DNA from: JAOSJL01 sp963704035 | GTDB lineage: Bacteria; Actinomycetota; Acidimicrobiia; IMCC26256; JAOSJL01 | DNA length: 64,000 nucleotides | Assembly (NCBI GenBank): GCA_963704035.1 | Contig: CAVPGR010000002.1 | Location: forward strand, 1,116,001 to 1,180,000 | Direction: 5' to 3' | In this document: positions 24,007 to 32,452 of the stretch, piece by piece | How positions within the stretch are numbered: position 1 is the first letter of the stretch | Layout: every line of letters starts with the position of its first letter | Translations under genes and position numbers: made by a program | Notes under the pieces: model-generated | Told to the model about the DNA's origin: nothing | Databases searched by the model: none | What the model saw: only the letters and a program-made list of their open reading frames with translations

Positions 24007-24948
24007 GTGACCTCCCCTGTTCTCGAATTCACCGCCGTCTCGAAGCACTTCGACACGGTCACCGCGCTCGCGTCGATGGATCTGCGCGTCGAGATCGGAT
24101 CGGTTGCCGTGCTGCTCGGGCCCAACGGCGCCGGTAAGACCACGGCCGTGCGTGTCGCCACAGGAGCTCTCCCGCCCGACAGCGGCCAGGTGCGTGCCTT
24201 CGGCCTCGATCCGGCCGTCGACGGTGAAGAAGTTCGGCGCCGCTGCGGGGTCGTTCCGGCTCGGCCGGCCCTCTACGAACGTCTCAGCGGCTACGACAAC
24301 CTCCGCTACGCCGCCGAGCTCTACGAGGTCGGAGATGATCCCCCCATCCTCGACGCCGCCGACCGTTTCGGCATCGTCGATGCTCTGCCCCTGAAGGTCG
24401 GGGGGTATTCGACCGGAATGCGCGCTCGCCTCGCTCTGGCGCGGGCGGTCCTGCACGATCCCGATCTGCTCCTGCTCGACGAGCCGACCGCGGGTCTCGA
24501 TCCCGAATCCGCTCGGGCAGTGCTCAACCTCATCGACGAGATGGGCGCGGCAGGCAAGACCGTTCTCATGTGCACGCATCTGCTGCTCGAAGCGGAGGGT
24601 CTCGCCGACCAGGTCGTGGTGGTCGACGTCGGTCACGCGCTGGTGTCGGGAACCCCCGAGGAGCTGACCCGACGCTTCTACCCCGCCACCACCGTCACGC
24701 TCGACGCCGAGAACCGCTCGGACCTGGACCGCATCGCTGATTTCGACGGCGTCGTGGCCTACGAGCGCAACGGCGCAGCCAGCGTTCAGCTCGAATCCAA
24801 GGAGCGCTTGGCGCCACTCGTGGCCGAGATGGTCACCGCGGGAATCCGACTCGTGCGCGTCGAGCCCACGACCCCCACGCTGGAACAGCTGTACTTCACC
24901 GTGCGGCGCGAGATCGCCCAGGGCCACCACGACGAGGTGCTCACGTGA
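24007..24948 (+). CDS. ABC transporter ATP-binding protein
   Basis: A 313-residue exporter-type ATPase. Walker A is GPNGAGKTT near residue 38. In place of a canonical LSGGQ signature it reads GGYSTGMRARLALARAV (Y-S-x-G-M-x-x-R, as in CcmA/NatA types). Walker B is LLLLDEPTAGLD. A C-terminal extension of about 90 residues follows, as in CcmA-type ATPases. GTG at 24007 is chosen; a TTG nine bases upstream is possible. Its stop overlaps the GTG of the permease gene (GTGA). Substrate unknown. Confidence 0.87.
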   Translation: MTSPVLEFTAVSKHFDTVTALASMDLRVEIGSVAVLLGPNGAGKTTAVRVATGALPPDSGQVRAFGLDPAVDGEEVRRRCGVVPARPALYERLSGYDNLRYAAELYEVGDDPPILDAADRFGIVDALPLKVGGYSTGMRARLALARAVLHDPDLLLLDEPTAGLDPESARAVLNLIDEMGAAGKTVLMCTHLLLEAEGLADQVVVVDVGHALVSGTPEELTRRFYPATTVTLDAENRSDLDRIADFDGVVAYERNGAASVQLESKERLAPLVAEMVTAGIRLVRVEPTTPTLEQLYFTVRREIAQGHHDEVLT

Positions 24949-25769
24949 ACTGGGGGCGGTCGTGGACGATCACGCGCACCGAGTTGCGCCAACTCCGCCA
25001 GAGCCGTGATTTCTGGCTCCCGCTCGGCATCGTGGCTCTGCTCTTCTTCGCCGTTCTGCCGGCTGTCCTGCTCTTCGCGGTCGTGAACGTGGAGGGGCCT
25101 GAACTGGCGACACGGATCGGCGACGTGGTGGACACGCTGCCGTCGGGAATCCGCGACGCGGCGGCCGCGGCCAGCGACAAGCCGAACGCCCAGGCCTCCT
25201 ACGTGCTGGCCGTCTACCTCTTCGCGCCGCTGGCGATCCTCGTACCGCTGACCGTGTCGTCGGCCGTGGGCGCCCACACCATCATCGGGGAACGCGAGCG
25301 CGGCACCGGCGAGTTCCTCGCGCACTCGCCGGCCGATACAGCGGAGATCTACATCGGCAAGATGTGGGCCAGCCTGCTGCCGGGATATGCCACAGCGATC
25401 TTCGGCTTCGGGATCTACTCACTGATCGTCAACCTGATCGCCGGTCCCGAACTCGGCGGGTGGTTCTTTCCGACGGGAAACTGGGTGATCCTGGTCTTCG
25501 GTCTCGTGCCACCGTTCATCGCCCTGGCTGTGGCCATGATCCTCATGGTCTCGGCACGCGTCTCCAGCGCCGCGGCCGCTCAGCAGCTTTCTTCGCTGAT
25601 CACTCTGCCACTCATCCTCGTCGCCTACGGCCTCGCGGCCAGCTCGCTCTCGCGAGCCGCGACCTTCGCGGCCGTCATCGGAGCCGGCGCGTGGATTCTG
25701 GCTATTGCGGCCCTCTGGCGAGGTTCACGTACCCTCACCCGGGAACGACTGCTCGGCCTGGGAGGTTGA
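24945..25769 (+). CDS. ABC transporter permease (ABC-2 type)
   Basis: A 274-residue integral membrane protein with six hydrophobic segments (about residues 25-47, 88-110, 140-165, 180-205, 215-235, 245-262). The motif IIGERERGTGEFLAHSPADTAEIYIGKM in the first loop after helix 2 is characteristic of ABC-2/NatB-type permeases, where ERERGT precedes the cytoplasmic loop. It forms the exporter with the ATPase upstream, coupled by a 4-bp overlap. Substrate unknown. Confidence 0.84.
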   Translation: MNWGRSWTITRTELRQLRQSRDFWLPLGIVALLFFAVLPAVLLFAVVNVEGPELATRIGDVVDTLPSGIRDAAAAASDKPNAQASYVLAVYLFAPLAILVPLTVSSAVGAHTIIGERERGTGEFLAHSPADTAEIYIGKMWASLLPGYATAIFGFGIYSLIVNLIAGPELGGWFFPTGNWVILVFGLVPPFIALAVAMILMVSARVSSAAAAQQLSSLITLPLILVAYGLAASSLSRAATFAAVIGAGAWILAIAALWRGSRTLTRERLLGLGG

Positions 25770-25774
25770 CCGTC

Positions 25775-26801
25775 ATGTTCACCGAAGCGCCAGTCCCCGA
25801 GATGATGGTCACCAAAGCACGGGTCGCAAGAAGCCTGCGCTTCTACGCGATCGTGTGCGCGCTCAGCCTCGTGCTGGTCGCCTGCAACACGTCCGACGAC
25901 AGCTCAGACGGTTCCTCACAGGAAGGGTCGGACTCCGAGGAGCCCACCGCGATCGAGGCGCCGTTCGCCGTGGGAATGAGCTCGGAGACCTTCGTCGACG
26001 ACAGTCGACCCACTGATGCCGTGGCGGGTTTCGACGGGGCGCCCGACCGCACGCTTCCGACCACGATCTACTACCCGGCGGCGTCGGGAGAGCCGGGCGC
26101 CGCACCCGTTGCCGACGCCGAGCCCGCCCCGGGTCCGTTCCCGTTCATCCTCTTCAGTCACGGCGTCGACTCGCTCGGTACGAACTACGCGGACCTTCTC
26201 GTGCAGTGGGTCGAGGCCGGCTACGTCGTGGCGGCGCCGAACTATCCGTTGGGAAGCTCGGACACACCCGGTGACATCGCCGTGATCACCGACGCCCCGC
26301 AGCAGGCCATCGACGCGTCCTTCGTCACCGACAGCGTCCTGGCGCTCGACGGTGTGGGTTCGGCGATCGACCCCGAGACGTATCGGCGCCGCCGGCCACT
26401 CGCTCGGCGGAATCACCACCGCCGGTTTCGCTATCAGCAACGACTACCGCGACGACCGGGTGGATGCGGCGGTTCTCTTCGCCGCTCCGCCCGGTTTCGA
26501 CAGTGGCGTGACCTTCGACGTACCCCTCCTCGTCGAGCAGGGTGACGCCGACGCGTCGATACCGTTCGACCTCACGGCGATCGCCTTTGAGCCGGCGGAG
26601 CCGCCCGCCTTCTTCGTGACGCTGTTCGGTGCCGAACACACACCTCCGTTCCGCGGTGGAGACGACCCGACCGTCGAGGTCGTCGCGCAGACGACTCTCG
26701 ACTTCTTCGACGCCTACCTCGGGGACGACGCCGAGGCCGTGGACGCCCTCATCGCGGACGGCACCGTGCCCGGGATCGCCGAGGTCGAAGCCCGCCTCTG
26801 A
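25775..26801 (+). CDS. Secreted alpha/beta hydrolase lipoprotein (frameshifted)
   Basis: A lipoprotein signal (RFYAIVCALSLVLVACN, lipobox LVAC) precedes a Ser/Asp-rich linker and a PAF-acetylhydrolase/chlorophyllase-like fold: PFPFILFSHGVDSLGTNYADLL, VVAAPNYPLG, then after a frame change at about 26380, GAAGHSLGGITTAGF with the nucleophile serine. The joined protein is about 340 residues with normal family length. ATG 25775 or ATG 25802 (MMVTKARV) may be the start; the second gives a tighter signal peptide. It starts 5 bp after the permease stop, possibly in the same operon. It is related in design to the hydrolase at 54928. Confidence 0.75.
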
Positions 26802-26877
26802 CCCGCGTCCGGCGGTCCGACCTGATCGACACCTGCCTCGACCCGGTATCCGGCAGCAAGGTCTAGGGTCCACCGCG

Positions 26878-28813
26878 ATGGGGGACCCGGTACGTCTCGT
26901 CGTACGGATCGTTGCGGCTCTGGCTCTTCTGGCGACGGCGTGCGCGGATGACGATTCGAACGGTTCGGGTGAAGGGTCCGGCGACGCGTTCACGGCACCG
27001 ATCGACGAGTGCGACTGGCCCATGTGGGGTCAGAACCTGCACCGGACGTTCTCGTACCCGTGCGACACGGATTTGTCGGCCGACACCGTGGACGGCCTGG
27101 CGGAGCAGTGGTTCTTCAACACCCAGGACGTCGTGACAGCGACCCCGGCCATCGTCGGCGACCGCGTCTACGTGGGCGACTGGTCCGGACGCTTCTACGC
27201 CCTCGATCTCGATGACGGCTCAGAGATCTGGTCCTACGACGCCGAAGTCCACCCCACCGTGTATTCGGGACAGATCATCTCGTCGGCCGCCGTCCACGAC
27301 CTCGAGGACGGGACTCGAGCTGTGTATTTCGCAGGCGGTCGCACGCTGCACGCGCTCGATGCAGCAGACGGCAGCGAGATCTGGACCGTCGACGTCAACG
27401 CCGATGGGTCAGGCACCGATCCGACCGAGATCCAATCGTCGCCGGTGGTCGCGGACGACAAGGTCGTCTTTGGTTTCGACAGCCATGACACTCCCGGCGT
27501 TCGCTCAGGCGTTCTCGCGCTCGACGCCGACACGGGTGAGACCGTCTGGGACTTCGATCCCGATCTCGGTGGAGAGCCCACGGGCTGTACCGGCGTCTGG
27601 GGATCACCCAGCGTCGACGTCGAGCGCGGCGCGGGTCTTCGTCGGAAGCGCCAACTGCCCGACCTCTCCCGAAGGTTGGGGGGACTACACCGAGGCCCTC
27701 TACGCCCTCGATCTCGCAACGGGCGAGCCCCTCTGGAGCTTCCAGCCCCACGAGCCCAACAACGACGACCTCGACTTCGCGGGAACACCCAACCTCTTCA
27801 ACGCCGACGGGGTCGACCTCGTGGGCCTCGGCAACAAGGACGCGAGCTACTACACCCTCGACCGGGACGGGAAGCTCGTGTGGAACACCGCCGCGACCGA
27901 GCCCGGCATCGAAACCCCCGGATCGAACTACTCGACGGGCGGTTTCATCGGAGCCACGGCCGTGGCCGACGGACTCATTCTGGGCGGCACGGCCGTGGGC
28001 CCGTGCCCGTGCGCGCACGCCCTCGACGCCGCCACGGGAGACATCGCCTGGCAGTCCGACGCACCGGCCGCCACCTACGCCTCGGCGGCAGAGGTCGGCG
28101 GTGTCCTCTTCCTCGGCGGGACCGACTTCACACTGCGCGCCTTCGACATCGCCTCGGGCGAGATCCTGTGGAGCAAGGACATGACCGGCGTCGTGGCAGG
28201 TGGCGTGGCCGTCGCCGGGAGCCGGATCGTGGCCGTGGCGGGAATCCGCGAGCCGGGTCTCGACGCCACCTCGGAAACGAGTGGCGTCACCATGTTCAGT
28301 CTCGATGAGCCCCGCACGACCACGACCACCGGAGCGGCGACGACCGACGGGCAGATCGAGATCGTCCTCGAGAACGGCCCGCAGGACTGCGTCGGCACAC
28401 CGTGCGAGGTGACGTTCGGAATCAACGACCCCCCACCCGGAACCGATCCCCGCTTCGAGCTCCTCGTGGAGCCGGATCCGTTCCGTGTCCGCGTCACCGC
28501 CGCCGATATCGGCGATCCTTCGGGATGGCTCCGACCCGGCAGCGCCGCAGCGGAGGTGGGCGCGCAGGTGTTCGGCGTCGTGATATCCGAATCCGATGAC
28601 GATCCGCAGAGCGGCGGTGTCCTCTGCACCTTCCGCGCCGGTGAGGACGGTTGCACCGCGGCGTCGGTTCCCGTGCTCCAGGATCAGTACACGCGGATCT
28701 CGATCCTCGCTCTCCAAGACCCCACCACGGTTCCGACGGTTGCCGAAGGTGTCGACCGTCTCGTGCGCAGCCAGTCATTCGACCCACCGCTCAAGCCGGT
28801 TGCCGTTCCGTGA
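26878..28813 (+). CDS. Secreted PQQ-like beta-propeller lipoprotein (frameshifted)
   Basis: About 645 residues after repair of a frameshift at about 27632. A signal peptide (IVAALALLATAC) is followed by the sequence DECDWPMWGQNLHRTF and repeated propeller blades such as DRVYVGDWSGRFYALDLDDG and LHALDAADGSEIWTVD, then, in the second frame, GSANCPTSPEGWGDYTEALYALDLATGEP. Each blade ends in the W-x-F/Y-D PQQ-repeat pattern. These lipoproteins resemble PQQ-binding alcohol dehydrogenase propellers but no catalytic residues can be confirmed. A C-terminal domain of about 165 residues begins after a Thr-rich linker (TTTTTGAATT). Possible -10 TAGGGT lies 8 bp upstream of the ATG. Confidence 0.75.
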
Positions 28814-28881
28814 CCCACCCTCGTCGTTTCGATTCCGTGATTCACACGTCCGATCCCGCTCCGCTCCCTGGAGGCCAGACG

Positions 28882-30063
28882 ATGTCAGACCGTCATCCGT
28901 TGCGAATCCTGCTGGCGCTGCTCGCCGTCGTGGCTGTCGTTGCCGCCGCGTGCGACTCCGACAGCTCCACGTCGGACACATCGACGTCGGACACGTCCAC
29001 GACGTCGGAGGAAAGCGACAGCGAGCCGGCACTCCCCATGGTGGAACTGGTGTTCAACGGCGAGGGCAACAACCTCAACGCCTACGACCCGGCCACGGGT
29101 GACTCACAGAGGATCATCACCAACGCCGACGAGGACCCCGACGGCCTCGACATCAACGCGCAGATCTGCTTCGATCCGGGCGCCCCTGGGAAGTTCATCG
29201 CGGGAGAGGACACCAACCAGCCCGAGAGCCCCGCAGGCTGGGGCTACTTCCAACTCGAGGGAGCCGAGTTGGGCGATCTCACCGCTACGCAGGAGGGCAA
29301 GCTCGCGCCCACCTACCAGGACAGTAGCGACAACCCCGAGATGTACGGATGCGGGTTCCTCCCCGACGGGCGCCTCGTCACGACCGATGTCGGAAACCAG
29401 GCCGAAGGCGACGGAGACGGTCAGCTGATCATCTGGTTCCCGCCGTTCGACTCCGACGACGTGGCCTACTGCAAGCTCGATGTCGCCATCCCGACCGCCC
29501 AGCAAGTTCTCGTCGACGACGGCGACCGTGTGCTCGTGGCTTCCGCAAGGGGTCCCGCGCCACACGGGATTCTGGCGTATACGGGCCCCTTTCCCACATC
29601 GGACGACGCGGAGGGTGGATGCGGCGCCACCGACGCCACGGGCGCGCCTGTGGCCGACTCGGTCGACAAGGAGGTCTTCATCCCCGCGGACGACCTCATC
29701 CCGACGACGACCGGTATCGCCGCCGCTCCCGACGGCGGCTACTACGTCTCGAGCGTGTTCAACGGCGTCATCGCCGAGTTCGACGAAGCGGGTACGTACG
29801 TACGCACGATCCTCGAACCACCCGAAGGAGAGGTGCTGTCCGACCAGACCTTCTCGACCGGCACGCCGCTCGGCCTCGGTGTCGACTCGACGGGGAACAT
29901 CTACTTTGCCGACATCGGGGTCGTCATCACGGAGGATTCGATCGGACCGGGCGATGTCGGCTCACTCCAGATGATCAGCTTCGTCGACGGCGAGCCGCAG
30001 TCGCCCGAGGTCGTCGCCTTCGATCTGGCGTTCCCCGACGGCATAGGGATCTGGACTCCGTAG
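28882..30063 (+). CDS. Secreted lipoprotein, NHL/SMP-30-like beta-propeller
   Basis: A 393-residue lipoprotein. ILLALLAVVAVVAAAC is the signal with the lipobox cysteine, followed by a short (DTSTS)n repeat linker. The body is a beta-propeller-like protein with blades such as CGFLPDGRLVTTDVGNQ, GIAAAPDGGYYVSSVFNGVIAEFD and GLGVDSTGNIYFADIG, which fit NHL/SMP-30-type repeats. No catalytic residues can be assigned. The ATG at 28882 has a good Shine-Dalgarno (GGAGG). It follows the PQQ-like lipoprotein by 68 bp. Confidence 0.72.
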   Translation: MSDRHPLRILLALLAVVAVVAAACDSDSSTSDTSTSDTSTTSEESDSEPALPMVELVFNGEGNNLNAYDPATGDSQRIITNADEDPDGLDINAQICFDPGAPGKFIAGEDTNQPESPAGWGYFQLEGAELGDLTATQEGKLAPTYQDSSDNPEMYGCGFLPDGRLVTTDVGNQAEGDGDGQLIIWFPPFDSDDVAYCKLDVAIPTAQQVLVDDGDRVLVASARGPAPHGILAYTGPFPTSDDAEGGCGATDATGAPVADSVDKEVFIPADDLIPTTTGIAAAPDGGYYVSSVFNGVIAEFDEAGTYVRTILEPPEGEVLSDQTFSTGTPLGLGVDSTGNIYFADIGVVITEDSIGPGDVGSLQMISFVDGEPQSPEVVAFDLAFPDGIGIWTP

Positions 30064-30116
30064 GGTTGAGTCGGAAGCCGTCGACCAGATCGGACCCCAA
30101 CGGGCCGGGGAACCGG

Positions 30117-32366
30117 TCAGCCGGAGTCGACGTCGGGCAGGATGATCGGAACGACGGTTCCGTCGCGCCAATCAGCCAGGCCGTCTCGGAGAAGTTCCTC
30201 CACGAGCTCGGGGGGCTGAGCGTGCGAATAGTGCCAGCCCTGAGCGGTGTCGCAGCCGAGGTCCCGAAGCTGTGCCGCCTGGTTCTGGTCCTCGACACCT
30301 TCGGCGGTGATGCGCATCCCGAGCGCATGTCCCATGGCGATGACTGCCCGGGCGATGGCCTCGTCGGCGTCTCGTACCGCCACGCCGTCCACGAAGGTCT
30401 TGTCGAGCTTCAGGCAGTTGACGGGAAGATCACGCAGGTAGCCGAGCGATGAGTAACCCGTCCCGAAGTCGTCGATGGCGATCTGAACACCGAAGGCGCG
30501 CAGCGCCTCGAGATTGCGGGTGGTCACCTCATCGTCCGACAGGGCCGTGCGTTCGGTGATCTCGATCTGGAGTGCCGACGCGGGGAATTCGCTGAGCTCG
30601 AGAGCAAGGGCGACGTCGGACACAGCATCATCCTGGCGGATGAAGCGGGGCGACAGGTTCACGCTCAACCGCAGTTCCGACTGGCACCGCTCGCGCCACT
30701 CCTCGCCGAGCCGGCACGCCTCTCGCAGAACATATCGATCAACAGCGAGAATCAGACTCGACTCCTCCGCGAAGGGAATGAACGCGCCGGGCAGCAGCAT
30801 GCCGCGTGTGGGGTGCTGCCAGCGGACGAGCGCTTCGAGAGCGACGACGTCGCCTCCGTCGAGTTCGACTTCGGGCTGGAAGTGCACTTCGAGCCCACCT
30901 TCGTCGACCGCGCGCCAGAGGTCGGCTTCCAATTCGAGTCGTCCTACGAGGCGGGGAGCCGCGGAACCGTCGAAGATCTCGAGGCGTGCCCGGCCGTTCT
31001 CCTTGGCCATGTACATGGCGAGGTCGGCGTCGCGGAGCAGATCGTTCGGCCCGGACTCGTCCTCGGAGATCGCCACGCCGACGCTTCCGGTGGCCACGAT
31101 CTCCCGGTCGCCGACCCACAGGGGCTGGCGCAGCGAAGCGATGATCCGCTCGGCCACGTGGACTGCATCCGTGGCTGCTTCCACGTTCCGGACGAGAACC
31201 GTGAACTCGTCACCTCCGAAGCGCGCGATCACGTCACCCGGCCGGATCGAGTCGGAGAGCCGTCGGGCGAACTCGCAGAGAAGACGGTCGCCGATCTCAT
31301 GACCGAGACTGTCGTTGACGAGCTTGAAGCGATCGACGTCGAGGAAGAGAACGGCAACGCGCTCACCCGACTCGAGACCGTCCAAGGTCCGGTCCAACTC
31401 GTCGACGAACCCAGCGCGGTTCGGGAGTCCCGTCAGGGAGTCGTGGTACGCCTGGCGCGTCAGTTCCTCCTGGAACTCGCGACGCTCGGTGATGTTGTGC
31501 ATGATCGCCACGAATCCCTCGACGCTGGGATCGTGGAGACGGTTGACGGCAGAGACCTCGAACCACTCCCAGCTGCTCGATGCCGCGCGCAACCTCATCT
31601 CCGCGCGTTCGTCGTGATCTTCGGTCCTGCTGACGAGCTCGAAGTAGGGAGCGAGCGCCTCGCGGTCGTCCGGATGGACGAACTCGAGAGCGGTCAGGCC
31701 GACGAGATCCTCGACCGGTTGACCGAGTTCACGTTCGGCTGCGGGCGAGATGTAGGAGATGACACCGCGGGCATCGACGACCATGATCATGTCGGTCGTG
31801 TGGCGCACGAGCGCCCGAAATCTCTCCTCGCTCCTGCGCACGAGCGTCTCGGCCGTTTCCTGCGCGCGCGTGGCCCGATCAATGTCGACGATCGCGATTC
31901 CGAGCCCGAGGGCCGACAGCACCGCCAGGCCGTGGATGGCCGGGGGGTCGACGAAGCTCGGGGCCACACCGAGCTGGATGGCCACTTGCCCGGCGAGAAG
32001 ACCGAGCAGCGAACACGTGAGAACCGGTCGGGTGACCGCCGACCCGGTGTCGCGGACAAGGTCGCTCTCGATCCAGACGTAGGCGATCGCGAGCATCGGT
32101 CCCCAACCCGTGGCATAGAGAGCCGGGGTGAGCGCCCCCACCATGACCGCGGCCCGCAGCCACAGGCTCCGAGGATCCGTAGCTCCTTGCCACGCAGCGG
32201 AGCTCAAGGCCGACACGAACAGAGCGACGACGATCAGGACCGGGAAGATCCACCAGTCGATCGTGGCGACCCACCCCGCGGCGCGCAGCGCCAGGTACAC
32301 GGCCACCGCGATCGGCGCCTCGGGGCGGACGATCGCTCGCCGGACCTCGGAGCGGTAGTCGACCAT
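30117..32366 (-). CDS. Membrane-bound PAS-GGDEF-EAL cyclic-di-GMP protein
   Basis: About 749 residues from the ATG at 32366 (MVDYRSEVRR); an ATG at 32444 would add 26 residues and is possible. Five or six hydrophobic segments occupy residues 15-150, followed by a PAS domain (about 190-310: RHTTDMIMVVDARGVISYISPAAERELG). The GGDEF domain has RFGGDEF intact with an RPGD inhibitory I-site five residues before it. The EAL domain has ALEALVRWQHP, DDFGTGYSS and KLDKTFV intact. Both synthase and phosphodiesterase motifs look functional. It is divergent from the fusion thiolase gene, with 86 bp between the two starts. Confidence 0.9.
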   Translation of the reverse strand: MVDYRSEVRRAIVRPEAPIAVAVYLALRAAGWVATIDWWIFPVLIVVALFVSALSSAAWQGATDPRSLWLRAAVMVGALTPALYATGWGPMLAIAYVWIESDLVRDTGSAVTRPVLTCSLLGLLAGQVAIQLGVAPSFVDPPAIHGLAVLSALGLGIAIVDIDRATRAQETAETLVRRSEERFRALVRHTTDMIMVVDARGVISYISPAAERELGQPVEDLVGLTALEFVHPDDREALAPYFELVSRTEDHDERAEMRLRAASSSWEWFEVSAVNRLHDPSVEGFVAIMHNITERREFQEELTRQAYHDSLTGLPNRAGFVDELDRTLDGLESGERVAVLFLDVDRFKLVNDSLGHEIGDRLLCEFARRLSDSIRPGDVIARFGGDEFTVLVRNVEAATDAVHVAERIIASLRQPLWVGDREIVATGSVGVAISEDESGPNDLLRDADLAMYMAKENGRARLEIFDGSAAPRLVGRLELEADLWRAVDEGGLEVHFQPEVELDGGDVVALEALVRWQHPTRGMLLPGAFIPFAEESSLILAVDRYVLREACRLGEEWRERCQSELRLSVNLSPRFIRQDDAVSDVALALELSEFPASALQIEITERTALSDDEVTTRNLEALRAFGVQIAIDDFGTGYSSLGYLRDLPVNCLKLDKTFVDGVAVRDADEAIARAVIAMGHALGMRITAEGVEDQNQAAQLRDLGCDTAQGWHYSHAQPPELVEELLRDGLADWRDGTVVPIILPDVDSG

Positions 32367-32452
32367 CGGTTCCGTATCGGCGCGAAAGGGCAGAACCTGA
32401 GCCGTCCTGGCGAATATCGGGTGCTTCGGGGGCAGGGCTATCATCGGCCGCG